Source of the DNA: Streptomyces fildesensis
GTDB taxonomy: Bacteria > Actinomycetota > Actinomycetes > Streptomycetales > Streptomycetaceae
Reading direction: 5' to 3'
DNA: 64,000 bases
NCBI RefSeq assembly: GCF_016107395.1
Contig: NZ_JAAIKO010000045.1
Location: 1-64,000 of the forward strand
The stretch's first letter is position 1. Each line of letters begins with the position of its first letter. The position numbers were made by a program, and so were the translations under genes. Below are positions 44,247 through 52,960 of the stretch, in pieces. The notes beneath the pieces are model-generated. The model was not told the DNA's origin. It made no database searches and was given only the letters and a program-made list of their open reading frames with translations.

Positions 44247-45032
44247 TCAGTCCTTCTCTACGACAGGCGGCGGGGTCGGCGAACCGTTGCTCCGGTGGGT
44301 CAGACGAAGACGACGATCCACGACGTCTTTCGCTACTTCGGTGAGGGAACGCCGGCTGCTGTAAGCGTGCCCCCGCAAACGCAGAAGAGCCTGCGGCAGG
44401 GGCAGGAGAAGTTGCGCGCTGACCATTCCGGTCGCCTGATGGACAACGGCATTCAGCATCTGCGGGAGCCCGTCCGGCTGACGGACGGTTTCGGCACTGC
44501 CATTCGCACCGTTTTGGGCACCGGTTTCGGGTGCTTGCAGTTCCTTGCCGTTCAAGCAGCGCATGGTCAGGACCGCGGCCAGCGCGATGGCGTCGTCGGC
44601 CTGCTGGGCGCTCATAGGTCCCGGGGTGCGGCGCACAGCGGTCAGGACCCCAACGCGGATCGCACCGAGGCCGAGTGGGAAGCAGTAGACCGCTCGGGCC
44701 TGTAGGTCCGGGGCCTCCATGCTCAGCGCCGGCCAGCGTTCGGTACGCACCTGGGCCAGGTCCGGAACCCACACCATCGCCCCTGTGCGCACCGCATCGG
44801 GCCCCGGGCCCTCCCCGAGTGTGTGCTGCATGTCCTCGAAGCACCGGGCGGCGTCGTCGGAGCACCACAGCAGCTCGGTCCGATCACCTTCGGTCACGAG
44901 CGACACCGACAATCCGTCCATCCCGAGGGCTTCGGCCGCCGCCACAGCGATATCGGCGCCGGCCTCGCTCCAAGGGTCCGGGTGTAGCAGACGCAACACC
45001 TCAGCCATTCGGTCACTGATCACGACAATCAC
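44247..45032 (-). CDS. GAF domain protein with ANTAR-like C-terminus
   Basis: The 261-residue product has a GAF domain (LGMDGLSVSLVTEGDRTELL, FEDMQHTLGEGPGPDAVRTG, AVYCFPLGLGAIRVGVLTAV). A C-terminal helical region (LNAVVHQATGMVSAQLLLPL; LRLRGHAYSSRRSLTEVAKD) resembles an ANTAR domain. GEGPGPDA is a GAF signature of ANTAR regulators. I give GTG 45032 as start, but ATG 45008 is equally possible; neither has a strong ribosome site. It is directly followed by the second GAF-ANTAR gene with a 4-base gap. Confidence 0.75.
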   Translation of the reverse strand: MIVVISDRMAEVLRLLHPDPWSEAGADIAVAAAEALGMDGLSVSLVTEGDRTELLWCSDDAARCFEDMQHTLGEGPGPDAVRTGAMVWVPDLAQVRTERWPALSMEAPDLQARAVYCFPLGLGAIRVGVLTAVRRTPGPMSAQQADDAIALAAVLTMRCLNGKELQAPETGAQNGANGSAETVRQPDGLPQMLNAVVHQATGMVSAQLLLPLPQALLRLRGHAYSSRRSLTEVAKDVVDRRLRLTHRSNGSPTPPPVVEKD

Positions 45033-45104
45033 CGCGCATCGTGCCCCGACCAGCCGGCCGGCTCCCGACGCGCCACGGAATCGGCCCTGTTGCCAGTGGG
45101 CGGG

Positions 45105-45261
45105 CGCCTGACACGTCCGCTGGGGTCCAGCGAAGGCAGCGGTCCTCCACAGCCGCGTGACCCGGCGGCGCCGCAGTCAAGTTCATCTCACACGCCAGGG
45201 TGATCGTGGTCCGGATTCCGTGGTCGTGTCGGTTGTGGTTCAGGCTGTGCGGAACTGGCAT
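45105..45261 (-). pseudogene. Degenerate STAS-domain paralogue
   Basis: The start MPVPHSLNHNRHDHGIRTTI then LACEMNLTAAPPGHAAVEDR mirrors MPVPSLLNVHRHDDGSRTLI and VAGDIDLDSAPLLRVSLEQC of the intact STAS gene at 46336-46794. Even the bases before the start (GAACC-GAGGC) are shared. After about 45 residues the similarity is lost. It is a decayed tandem-type duplicate. The stretch 45262-45661 contains no gene I can support. Confidence 0.55.
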
Positions 45262-45661
45262 GGCGCCTCGGTTCATGGTGACCGCCAGGTGCACTGAGGG
45301 GGCGGACGGGCACGTGGCTCCGCCTGGCAGACATCCCTGAAGGCGCTCTTGGCGTCCGGGTCCGGCAGCCGAAGCGTTGGTCAGGCGATCCCCACTCCCA
45401 GGACCGCGCTATCAACAGCTTCGGCTGAAAAGGGTGCCATGGTGACAGACAGAAGCGTCCATTCATCACTGGCACATGGGCGTCAGTACGGGTCACGCCA
45501 GGGTCCGGGACGTGGAGCCAGCATAGTCCCCGGGTCTACGCCTACCTGGCGCTATTCCAAAGATCACCGATCAGCACCAGAGGCGGCGCGCGGACTGCGG
45601 TGCAGCTCAACCCCCGCAGGCTCGGTGCCCTAAAAGTGCGAGGGCCGGCGAGCGCCCCCGG

Positions 45662-46117
45662 TTACACGCCGCGGACAGCCCGGCAGCCGCAGGGTGCCAG
45701 CAGTACCCACAGCCCGGAGGACAGGCGGGCGGAGACGGTGTGCTCGGACTGTCCCAGGATCGTGGAGGTCCGGGCGCAGGATCGGTCCCCCAAGAGGTCG
45801 AGGGCGAGCTCGATCCGGTCCACGGGAGACGCGTCCTGAGGACAGCTGTGGTGAGACATGGAACCGGTGTCATGGCTTTGATCCTGCCGCAGCCGCCGAA
45901 GAACCCGGTCCGGAGAATCGGCGAGCAGTTCGGCCCAGGCCGAGGCGATGACACCTGGGTGATCCGCCGAAGGCGGAACGAGACCGCACAGTGCCATCAA
46001 GTGGCAGTCGCACCATGCGAAGACCGCACGCCGGCGCGCAATAAGTTCCTCGTCCCGCCGATGGGCAGGATCCCTCGGGGACTTCACCCAGGGAACGGTC
46101 GGCTGGCTCTCGTCCAC
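45662..46117 (-). CDS. Sigma-70 region 4-like helix-turn-helix protein
   Basis: The 151-residue product begins VDESQPTVPWVKSPRDPAHR, has a helical middle (ELIARRRAVFAWCDCHLMAL) and ends in a region 4-like helix-turn-helix (RIELALDLLGDRSCARTSTI then LGQSEHTVSARLSSGLWVLL). The LLGDRSxAxTAxxLGxSExTVxxRLxxGL pattern follows ECF sigma region 4, but no region 2 is present, so it is not a complete sigma factor. The GTG at 46117 has GCGAGG upstream; the frame is open to 46351. It lies among STAS genes and may take part in a sigma-factor circuit. Confidence 0.55.
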   Translation of the reverse strand: MDESQPTVPWVKSPRDPAHRRDEELIARRRAVFAWCDCHLMALCGLVPPSADHPGVIASAWAELLADSPDRVLRRLRQDQSHDTGSMSHHSCPQDASPVDRIELALDLLGDRSCARTSTILGQSEHTVSARLSSGLWVLLAPCGCRAVRGV

Positions 46118-46335
46118 CGACGACGCCTCGCCATGGCGCCTCGCGCTGACCGGCAGATTCGTGGGGCCAATGGGCGGTTGGGCTATCGCGTTCACGTATG
46201 GCTCCCGGATGCGGTCGCGTCCAGCGTGCTGCTGAACAGTGAACACGCCGGGGTCCGGGACGTCGAAGCCCCATTTTACTCTCATCGTGCTGGCCGTCGG
46301 AGAAATCAATGGCTCAATCACGCCCGTCCTGGCTC

Positions 46336-46794
46336 CTACCTCACGCCACACCGTGCAGGGGCAACAGGCGCCACGTCAGCAAGCTGACACGTCGCCTCGT
46401 ACAACGCGACCGGACGCAAGGACCGGGAGGACCGACCGTGCGGCACCGAAACAGGCGGCGGATCGAGACCGACGCGAGGTGTCACGAGAAGAGAGGTGAA
46501 GCCGGTCAGGGCGAAGAGCCGGGCCACGGACCTACTGGGGTGATGCAGGCACAAAGCCCCGCCGGCAGCGGCAGTGCGCCGGCGGGCGGACAAGAAGAGG
46601 TTCAGCCCGCTGCAGTCGCAGAACGTGACGGCGCTCAGATCGACGTCGATGGAGCGGATACCGTCGAGCAGGCACTGCTCCAACGACACGCGCAGCAGAG
46701 GCGCAGAGTCAAGGTCGATGTCGCCGGCCACGGCGATCAGCGTCCGGCTCCCGTCGTCGTGACGATGGACATTGAGCAGGGACGGGACGGGCAT
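46336..46794 (-). CDS. STAS-domain anti-sigma factor antagonist-like protein
   Basis: The 152-residue product is mostly one STAS domain: HRHDDGSRTLIAVAGDIDLD, then LLDGIRSIDVDLSAVTFCDC and SGLNLFLSARRRTAAAGGAL. The sequence CDCSGLN aligns with the D-S-S/T-G-L phosphorylation motif, so the Ser in DCSG is the probable kinase target. Such proteins bind anti-sigma factors when unphosphorylated. A C-terminal tail of about 45 residues is basic and unstructured. GAGG with 5-base spacing supports ATG 46794. A degenerate copy is at 45105-45261. Confidence 0.85.
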   Translation of the reverse strand: MPVPSLLNVHRHDDGSRTLIAVAGDIDLDSAPLLRVSLEQCLLDGIRSIDVDLSAVTFCDCSGLNLFLSARRRTAAAGGALCLHHPSRSVARLFALTGFTSLLVTPRVGLDPPPVSVPHGRSSRSLRPVALYEATCQLADVAPVAPARCGVR

Positions 46795-47003
46795 AATGCC
46801 TCGGTTCCACAGACCGGCCGGTCCAGTGCCGCGGTGGAGCCGGAACCCCGGACCCGCCTGGCACTTCCGGTACATCCGTACGTCGGGATCGGCAGGCGAG
46901 AGAGCCGCTCCAGGAACCTATGATTCGGGCCACGGAACGCAATTGATTCGCCTCTGAGATGGGCAGGCCCGGTCTGCTGCAGGCCGCAGACCGATTAGGA
47001 GCA

Positions 47004-48044
47004 TTACCGCTGATGCATCGTGGTCAGCGCGTTCATGAGCACCCGCGGGTCGCGCTGGCCCTTGTAGACCGGCGGCGGCTCGTTGCCAAGCTTGAGGAGG
47101 GTGTCGACGGCGGTCCAGGCGGTGCGTACCGCGTACTCCACCGTGAACACCACGTCGTCCGGAACCTCGGCGAACTGGCCGATGAAGGCCAGGTTGGTGG
47201 CGCCCTTCGGTACTACCTGTGGCCGGTCACCGTGCTCGCGGACCAGGAACTGGCTGGTGATGTAGGGCATCAGGCACGGGATGACGGTCGAGGCCTCCGC
47301 GATGCGGTCCAGGTTCGCTTCGAACTTCAGGTGGTACAGGACCTCGCGCAGGATCTCCTGCCCTGTGCAGTCGGTCATCGGCTTGCCGACGTAGTCACCG
47401 GGGCGATCCGGGAAGAGCCCGTAGCCCCACCAGACCGTGACGCCGTGGGGCTGCTCGCGGTACACGGGCTGGCGGTTCAGCACGATGGTGAGCAGCCAGT
47501 TGGAGGACGGGAAGGTCATCAAACCGCCCTCGCCGGCCTCGCGCCCGCTCAGCGCCTCCATCAGCTCGACGAACAGTGGGTCCTTGCAGGTGACCGTGAA
47601 GGACTCCCAAGTGGAGTCCTTCACGCTCCGGTCGAAGACGTGAGGGTTACCGAAGTCGTCGCGTCCTCGGGCCAGCCACTGCCAGAGCTGCCAGGACCCC
47701 GGCTGCTCGATCTTCCCGTCGCTGTCGACCAGGCGGCCAGCGTCGTCCCAGGGAAAGGCATCGTGAGCAGCGAAGGTGTCCTCAGTGACCGACTTCGACG
47801 GGTCGTCGGCGGAGGGGATCGACGACAGCAGATCGTAGGTACAACGGAACTGGCCCTCGAACATTCGGCCGCCCCGCATCGAGTACCCGGTCTCCGCGGT
47901 GCCTCCCGCATCCAGGCTGCCACCGATCACTTCCTGCTCCTCCAGCAGGTGGATGTCACGGCCCGCGAATCCGCCGTCGCGGATCAGGAAAGCGGCGGCC
48001 GACAGTGCAGCGATACCGCTCCCCACAAGATATGCCTTGGCCAT
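47004..48044 (-). CDS. Oleate hydratase family protein with large internal deletion
   Basis: Members of this FAD-binding family add water to the double bond of oleate and usually exceed 500 residues; this one has 346. The N-terminal FAD motif is present (YLVGSGIAALSAAAFLIRDG, LEEQEVIGGSLDAGG, YSMRGGRMFEGQFRCTYDLL), as is the C-terminal part (WESFTVTCKDPLFVELMEAL, WWGYGLFPDRPGDYVGKPM, NLAFIGQFAEVPDDVVFTVE). Between SVTEDTFAAHDAFPWDDAGR and SWQLWQWLARGRDD about 190 residues of the usual middle are absent, in frame. The missing part forms much of the substrate channel, so activity is doubtful. GAGGAG precedes the ATG at 48044. Confidence 0.8.
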   Translation of the reverse strand: MAKAYLVGSGIAALSAAAFLIRDGGFAGRDIHLLEEQEVIGGSLDAGGTAETGYSMRGGRMFEGQFRCTYDLLSSIPSADDPSKSVTEDTFAAHDAFPWDDAGRLVDSDGKIEQPGSWQLWQWLARGRDDFGNPHVFDRSVKDSTWESFTVTCKDPLFVELMEALSGREAGEGGLMTFPSSNWLLTIVLNRQPVYREQPHGVTVWWGYGLFPDRPGDYVGKPMTDCTGQEILREVLYHLKFEANLDRIAEASTVIPCLMPYITSQFLVREHGDRPQVVPKGATNLAFIGQFAEVPDDVVFTVEYAVRTAWTAVDTLLKLGNEPPPVYKGQRDPRVLMNALTTMHQR

Positions 48045-48265
48045 AACATGCTCCTCTTCATCGTCAGTGCGCCCACAGCTGTCACCGGCTGAAACGCCAT
48101 CTGCTGCGCGCCGCCGACGGCTCGTCCCCCGAGATCACCACTCTTCGCGGTGATCAATGCTGCGGCCAGGGCCTACTGGTTACCCCGGCCCGTCCGACCG
48201 GCCCAACGGTGCTCAGGAGATCGGGCTGCAGGGCCCGGAGCCGAGCCCGCTCGCGCCAGGGCCGC

Positions 48266-49168
48266 TCAGGCGTGCGGTACCACCGCGACCGGTGCCGAGC
48301 AGTGGTGGAGCACGGCCAGTGTGATGGGGCCGATGTGCCTGCCGATCGGTGAGTGGCTGGTGCGCCGTCCGACGACCAGAAGTGACGTGTCCGCGGAGGC
48401 CGTCAGCAGGTGCTCCGCAGGCCTTCCCGGCACGGACTCCGCCATCACCTCGACGGCGGAATACTTGTCCCGCCAGGGACGCAGCATCTCGGTCAGGGCA
48501 TGCGTCTGTTGAGCTGCAAGAGCGGATTCCGGAGTGCTGCCGACCGTTGCGTCGCGGTACTTGTAGGCCGACGGCATCTTCCAGCAATGGATGACGCGCA
48601 GCCTCGCGGAGCGTTGCAGCGCGGCATCGAAGGCGAACTCCAGCAGTTCGTCGCATGGCCGCGCGAGATCGAGGCCGAGAACCACATCGCGGTACGGAGT
48701 GTCGGTCGACGGCAGCCCGGCTTTGTCGGGTTGATGTTCGTCCTCTGCGGTCTCACCGGCTCTTACGAGAACCACCGGCCGCTCGGCGCAGGCGACCGTT
48801 GCCAGCGATGCTGATCCGATGAGGAAGCCCGAAATGCCCTTGATCCGGGGGGACCCGAGGGCCAGGAGTTCGGCCTCTTCCGCGACGACCGGGAGAACAG
48901 CCGCGGGTTGCCCTCCCACCTGGTCGATGACGATTTCCAGCGCGGGGTACTGCCGGGTGAACTCAGCGGCGGCCTCGCGCGGTATCCGCTGGGCCCAGTG
49001 GCGTTGTGCTTCCAAGCCGTCAGATGTCTCGCCGGGATGGGGATGCCAGTTCCAGACATGGACGAGCCGCACTGGCAGGTTCCTGCGCAGCGCCTCACGG
49101 GCTGCCCAGCGAGCGCCGGCCATGCTTTCAGGGGAGCCGTCCAGGCCGACGGCAACGGGAGCGGACAC
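48266..49168 (-). CDS. Two-domain universal stress protein
   Basis: The 300-residue product has two UspA domains. Domain 1 begins PVAVGLDGSPESMAGARWAA and ends with LALGSPRIKGISGFLIGSAS. Domain 2 begins YRDVVLGLDLARPCDELLEF and ends LLVVGRRTSHSPIGRHIGPI. The ATP motif G-x2-G-x9-G-S/T is only partly kept in both, so nucleotide binding is uncertain. Tandem Usp proteins of this kind form part of the DosR regulon in mycobacteria. The GTG at 49168 has GGAAG upstream. Two DosR-like boxes lie 76-109 bases upstream. Confidence 0.9.
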   Translation of the reverse strand: MSAPVAVGLDGSPESMAGARWAAREALRRNLPVRLVHVWNWHPHPGETSDGLEAQRHWAQRIPREAAAEFTRQYPALEIVIDQVGGQPAAVLPVVAEEAELLALGSPRIKGISGFLIGSASLATVACAERPVVLVRAGETAEDEHQPDKAGLPSTDTPYRDVVLGLDLARPCDELLEFAFDAALQRSARLRVIHCWKMPSAYKYRDATVGSTPESALAAQQTHALTEMLRPWRDKYSAVEVMAESVPGRPAEHLLTASADTSLLVVGRRTSHSPIGRHIGPITLAVLHHCSAPVAVVPHA

Positions 49169-49243
49169 GAGAGCTACTTCCAGAAGAGAGTTCCGGTGAA
49201 CTCGTTCGACAGCAGCCTCCGGCTCTCCACACGCCCGGTACAG

Positions 49244-49277
49244 GGGCCGCACGGCCCGCTCCGGGGCCGATCGGCCT
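49244..49277. promoter_or_regulatory. Tandem DosR-like boxes upstream of Usp gene
   Basis: GGGCCGCACGGCCC (49244-49257) is a full GGG-N8-CCC site and GGGCCGATCGGCCT (49264-49277) differs by one base; they start 20 bases apart. They lie before the Usp gene at 48266-49168 and in the region shared with the divergent PNPOx gene. Confidence 0.65.
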
Positions 49278-49338
49278 TACCCGCCGCCTTCTGGCGCGTG
49301 ATCACCGGGATCACGCGGGGCCGGTCAGGCCCTTGTCA

Positions 49339-49352
49339 GGGCCCTGCAGCCC
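49339..49352. promoter_or_regulatory. DosR-like box upstream of PNPOx gene
   Basis: GGGCCCTGCAGCCC fits GGG-N8-CCC. A variant with one extra base, GGGCCGGTCAGGCCC, starts at about 49318. The PNPOx start is 149 bases downstream. Together with the pair at 49244-49277 the Usp/PNPOx intergenic region has about four such elements. Confidence 0.5.
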
Positions 49353-49500
49353 CTCCCCCCGCGAATTCACGGCCTTCACGCTGGAATGGAGCAGGTCCAC
49401 CGACTCCGGCGCTCCGGTGTTGAAAGGAGTCGATCACGATCGACAGCAGGGGTCCGAGGGGACCATCATCTGTTCCACCGACGCTACTGAAGAGTGAGCG

Positions 49501-50283
49501 ATGCACCGACACAACGGTTTCCGGAAGCTGGATCGCCGGGAGAGTCTGCGTCTGCTGTCTCTGGTGACGATCGGGCGTGTCATCTACACCGAGGATGCCT
49601 TGCCCACGATTCTGCCGGTGCACTTCCTCCTGGACCCGGACGGTGCCGTGTTGTTCCAGGCCTCCGCCGCCTCGCACATGGCGCGCGCGGTGCGGGGTGC
49701 GGTGGTCGCGTTCGAGGCGGACCACTTCGACGAGTCCGGCCACACCGGTTGGAGTGTGGTGATCACCGGCCGGGCCTCCGTGGTCACGAACCTGGTCAAG
49801 GACGCACGGTTGAGGTCGAGCGGTCCGCGGCCGTGGCTGGAGACGGGTGACGGGATCTTCATCCATGTCGAACCCGAACTCGTGGCAGGGCGCGTCGTCG
49901 ACCGGAACGGATACGTGCCGGCAGAGCAAGTGAACCCTCCGCCGCCGACATGCCCTGACGACGAAGCCGGAATGCGCCCGCCCCGAACCGGCTATCCCCT
50001 CGGTACTGGCGTGTGCCAGACAAGGGTCGTTCCGCCCTCCGGCGGCCACATCAACTCCATGTCCCCGCCCAGTTGCAGGGCGCGCTCCCGCATGTTCCGC
50101 AGGCCGTTGCCGTTCCGCTCCGCCGGAAGTCCGACACCGTTATCGGTCGTCGTGAGGACGACGTGCCGGCCGTCGGTCTCCAGGGCCACCTGCGCCCGGG
50201 TGGCGTGGGCGTGCTTGGCGACGTTGGTCAGTGACTCCGTGAGCACGGCCAGCACATGGTCGGCGACCTCCCGCGGCACCTGA
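49501..50283 (+). CDS. PNPOx-like flavin-binding protein with run-on C-terminus
   Basis: The first 140 residues are a pyridoxamine 5'-phosphate oxidase-like split barrel: RRESLRLLSLVTIGRVIYTE, LPTILPVHFLLDPDGAVLFQ, VVAFEADHFDESGHTGWSVV, and FIHVEPELVAGRVVDR. Such proteins bind FMN or F420 and reduce small substrates. Homologues end soon after this last block. Here the frame continues for another 115 residues, the last 97 of which are antisense to the histidine kinase gene (292-base overlap), so the original stop was probably lost. The last part is unlikely to fold. Boxes upstream suggest control by the DosR-like pair. Confidence 0.8.
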   Translation: MHRHNGFRKLDRRESLRLLSLVTIGRVIYTEDALPTILPVHFLLDPDGAVLFQASAASHMARAVRGAVVAFEADHFDESGHTGWSVVITGRASVVTNLVKDARLRSSGPRPWLETGDGIFIHVEPELVAGRVVDRNGYVPAEQVNPPPPTCPDDEAGMRPPRTGYPLGTGVCQTRVVPPSGGHINSMSPPSCRARSRMFRRPLPFRSAGSPTPLSVVVRTTCRPSVSRATCARVAWACLATLVSDSVSTASTWSATSRGT

Positions 50284-51707
50284 GTGTCGAGCAGTCCTTC
50301 CATCCGCACGCTCGGTGTGAAGCCCAGGACCGCGGAGGCGTCGGAGGCGGCCCGCACCGTACGCGCCCGGAGGGTGTGTTCGGCGCCCGTCTCACGGGAC
50401 CGCAGACCGAAGATGGTCGACCGGATGATCTTGATGGTCTCGTCCAGGTCGTCGACAGCGCGCCGGACCCGTTCCGAGGCCTCGGGGTGCTCGATGAAGC
50501 GGCGCGAGCTCTGCAGCGTCATCCCGGTAGCGAAAAGGCGCTGGATCGCGAGGTCGTGCAGATCCCGGGCGATCCGGTCCCGGTCCTCCAACAGCGCTAT
50601 CTGCTCGGCGCCGGCACGCCGTTCGGCCAACTCCATCGCCACCGCCGCCTGCCCGGCGAAGCCCTGCAGGTGCTCGATCTCCTCCTCGACAAAAGCTGTT
50701 CGTGTGGCCCCGCGGGCCAACAACAGCACACCGCGCAGCCCGTCCCCGATGCCGATGGGAACGGCCACCGCGGCCTCCAGCCCGGCGATGCGGGGCCAAT
50801 CCACGGTCATCCGCTCGTCAGTGGTGATGTCTGCACTGGTCAGAGGCTTTCCTGCAGCGTAGGCCGCACCCACCAGACTGCCCTCGATCGGCACCATCAG
50901 ACCGCGAATCGCTTCCGCGTCGCGTCCGATGGCCAACTCGACCGAGAGCATCAACGGGTCCGGGACCGGTAGCGCGATGAGGGCGAGTTCCGCGCCGGTG
51001 ATCTCTTTGGCCCGCTCTGCGATGAGGCTGATCACCTCGCTGCGTGGACTGCCCGCCATGAGCGTGTGGGTGATCTCCGCGTTGGCCTGGAGCCACCGCT
51101 CGCGCCGCCTGGACTCCTCGTACAGCCGGGCGTTGTCGATCGCCACCCCGGCGGCCACGGCCAGCGTGGCCAGGACGGACTCGTCCTCGGCGTCGAACTG
51201 CCCGCCGCCGCGCTTCTCCGTCAGATACAGGTTGCCGAAGACGTGGTCGCGCACCCGGATCGGTACCCCGAGGAAGGAGTCCATCGGCGGGTGGTTCGGC
51301 GGAAAGCCGTACGAGGAGGGGTGATCGGAGATCCGCGGCAGCCGCAACGGGTGCGGATCGCGGATCAGCACACCCAGGATTCCGTGCCCCGACGGGTACG
51401 CGCCGATCGCGGCGATCTGCTCCGGCGTGAACCCGACCGTCACGAACTCGGCGAGCCGCTCGCCGTCCGGCCCGATCACCCCCAGCGCCGCGTACTCGGC
51501 CTTCACCAGCACCGCCGCCGCCTCGACGATATTGCGCAGCACCTGCTCCAGATCCAGCTCGCCCCCGACGGAGAGCACCGCCTCCAGCAGACTGCGGACC
51601 TGGTCCCGGGTGCCGCGCGCCACGTCCAGCCGGCTCTGCAACTCCTCGAGAAGCTCATCGAGCCGCAGCTGAGGAGACTGCCCGGTGCCCTCGTCGCCGT
51701 TACCCAC
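49992..51707 (-). CDS. DevS/DosS-like sensor histidine kinase (GAF-GAF-HisKA_3-HATPase)
   Basis: The 571-residue kinase has GAF 1 (about 50-200; AEYAALGVIGPDGERLAEFV, GFPPNHPPMDSFLGVPIRVR), GAF 2 (about 215-365; AELALIALPVPDPLMLSVEL, GLEAAVAVPIGIGDGLRGVL), the HisKA_3 dimerisation helix with RIARDLHDLAIQRLFATGM (phospho-His about 384), and an ATPase domain (DHVLAVLTESLTNVAKHAHA; TTDNGVGLPAERNGNGLRNM). His139 in NHPPM is a candidate heme ligand by position in DevS/DosT, where GAF 1 binds heme and senses O2, NO or CO. GGAGG precedes the GTG at 51707. The DevR-like regulator is divergent at 52027, so the two make a probable pair. Confidence 0.9.
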   Translation of the reverse strand: MGNGDEGTGQSPQLRLDELLEELQSRLDVARGTRDQVRSLLEAVLSVGGELDLEQVLRNIVEAAAVLVKAEYAALGVIGPDGERLAEFVTVGFTPEQIAAIGAYPSGHGILGVLIRDPHPLRLPRISDHPSSYGFPPNHPPMDSFLGVPIRVRDHVFGNLYLTEKRGGGQFDAEDESVLATLAVAAGVAIDNARLYEESRRRERWLQANAEITHTLMAGSPRSEVISLIAERAKEITGAELALIALPVPDPLMLSVELAIGRDAEAIRGLMVPIEGSLVGAAYAAGKPLTSADITTDERMTVDWPRIAGLEAAVAVPIGIGDGLRGVLLLARGATRTAFVEEEIEHLQGFAGQAAVAMELAERRAGAEQIALLEDRDRIARDLHDLAIQRLFATGMTLQSSRRFIEHPEASERVRRAVDDLDETIKIIRSTIFGLRSRETGAEHTLRARTVRAASDASAVLGFTPSVRMEGLLDTQVPREVADHVLAVLTESLTNVAKHAHATRAQVALETDGRHVVLTTTDNGVGLPAERNGNGLRNMRERALQLGGDMELMWPPEGGTTLVWHTPVPRG

Positions 51708-51830
51708 CGATATGCCTCCAGATGCACGTGACGGAATGGAGTCGGTCCCTCAGCTCCGTCCACCGTACTCGCCCCTTAATCACCGCAAGGAGCCCTTCGT
51801 CCCTTCCTGGAAGCCCCGGGGGAACAGGAA

Positions 51831-51847
51831 GGGCCCGCCCAGGGCCC
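51831..51847. promoter_or_regulatory. GC-rich inverted repeat between kinase and regulator genes
   Basis: GGGCCCGCCCAGGGCCC has two GGGCCC arms separated by 5 bases. It resembles but does not match the 14-base box spacing. It lies between the divergent kinase and response regulator and could be used for feedback control. Confidence 0.35.
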
Positions 51848-52026
51848 TCGGTAGGTGATCATGATGCTTTCGGCGCGAGGCTGGAAGCCTCGGAGAGGGT
51901 GACACCATGGAGCCGGGGCCACCTGGCCCCGGTCACAATCTGTGGTGAGCCGCAGACCGCTCGGTGAGCGCGGTTCGGGTGCTGTCCGCTGGACAGGGCG
52001 CCCGGCGCAGGATTCAGAAGCTCTTG

Positions 52027-52740
52027 ATGTCCGACAGTGACCGTCCCTCCCCCGCGGCCGGGATCGCGGTCTTCCTCCTCGACGACCACGAAGTGGTACG
52101 GCGGGGAGTGCGGGACCTGCTGAACGACGAACCGGACATCACGGTGATCGGCGAGGCCGGCACCGTCGAACACGCCCTCATCCGCATTCCCGCGCTCCGC
52201 CCGCAGGTCGCCGTGCTGGACGTGCGACTGCCGGACGGAGACGGAGTGACCGTCTGCCGGGAACTCCGCTCCAAGATGCCCGAACTCGCCTGCCTGATGC
52301 TCACGTCCTTCGACGACGAGGAGGCGCTCCTCGACGCGATCATGGCCGGCGCCGCAGGGTTCGTGCTCAAGCAGATCCGCGGCTCCGACCTGGTCTCGGC
52401 CGTCCGCGCCGTCGCCGCCGGACAGTCGACGCTCGACCCCAGCGCGGCGGCCAGGCTGATGGCCAAGCTGCGCGGCGCGGAGGAACCCGCACCGGAACTG
52501 GTCGCGCTGCCCAGCCTGACCGAAGGCGAGCGGGAGGTCCTGGCGCTGGTCGGCGAAGGGCTGACCAACCGACAGATCGGACAGCGGCTCTACCTCGCGG
52601 AGAAGACCGTCAAGAACCACATCTCACGGCTGCTCGCCAAGCTGGGCGTGGAACGACGCGTCCAGGCCGCCGTGATCGCGACCCAGGCCCAGGACCGGCT
52701 GAACCACGAAGGACATCACGACACCGGCAACCGACGGTGA
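52027..52740 (+). CDS. DevR/DosR-like NarL-family response regulator
   Basis: The 237-residue product has a receiver domain (about 12-130) with the acidic pair in FLLDDHEVVRRGVRDLL, the phospho-acceptor Asp65 in VAVLDVRLPDGDGV and the conserved Lys in GFVLKQIRG. A LuxR-type helix-turn-helix follows (LTEGEREVLALVGEGLTNRQ, then YLAEKTVKNHISRLLAKLGV). LTNRQIGxRLxLAEKTVKNHIS is typical of DevR/DosR. Phosphorylation by the adjacent kinase would allow binding to the GGG-N8-CCC boxes listed here. The start is ATG 52027 (or TTG 52024); the ribosome site is weak. Confidence 0.92.
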   Translation: MSDSDRPSPAAGIAVFLLDDHEVVRRGVRDLLNDEPDITVIGEAGTVEHALIRIPALRPQVAVLDVRLPDGDGVTVCRELRSKMPELACLMLTSFDDEEALLDAIMAGAAGFVLKQIRGSDLVSAVRAVAAGQSTLDPSAAARLMAKLRGAEEPAPELVALPSLTEGEREVLALVGEGLTNRQIGQRLYLAEKTVKNHISRLLAKLGVERRVQAAVIATQAQDRLNHEGHHDTGNRR

Positions 52741-52812
52741 CCCGCGCACACTGACCGCTCGTCCCGGGGTCGGGCACCGGGCCATGCAAGGGGCCCACTG
52801 CGCGGGCGAGCG

Positions 52813-52826
52813 GGGCCAACCGGCCC
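52813..52826. promoter_or_regulatory. DosR-like box upstream of Usp gene
   Basis: GGGCCAACCGGCCC fits GGG-N8-CCC. A half-site GGGCCCACTG starts at 52790, 23 bases upstream. The Usp start at 52961 is 135 bases downstream. Confidence 0.6.
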
Positions 52827-52960
52827 TACCGCGTGCGGCACACCGCGTGTGAACTGACCAAAGGTGCGGTTTCGCACCCGCCGACGGATCGAGTCGGGCG
52901 ACCAGTCGGCAGTCGTCGCATGCATGGCCGGAATCGGCCTGTCGAGGTGTGGAGAAGATC

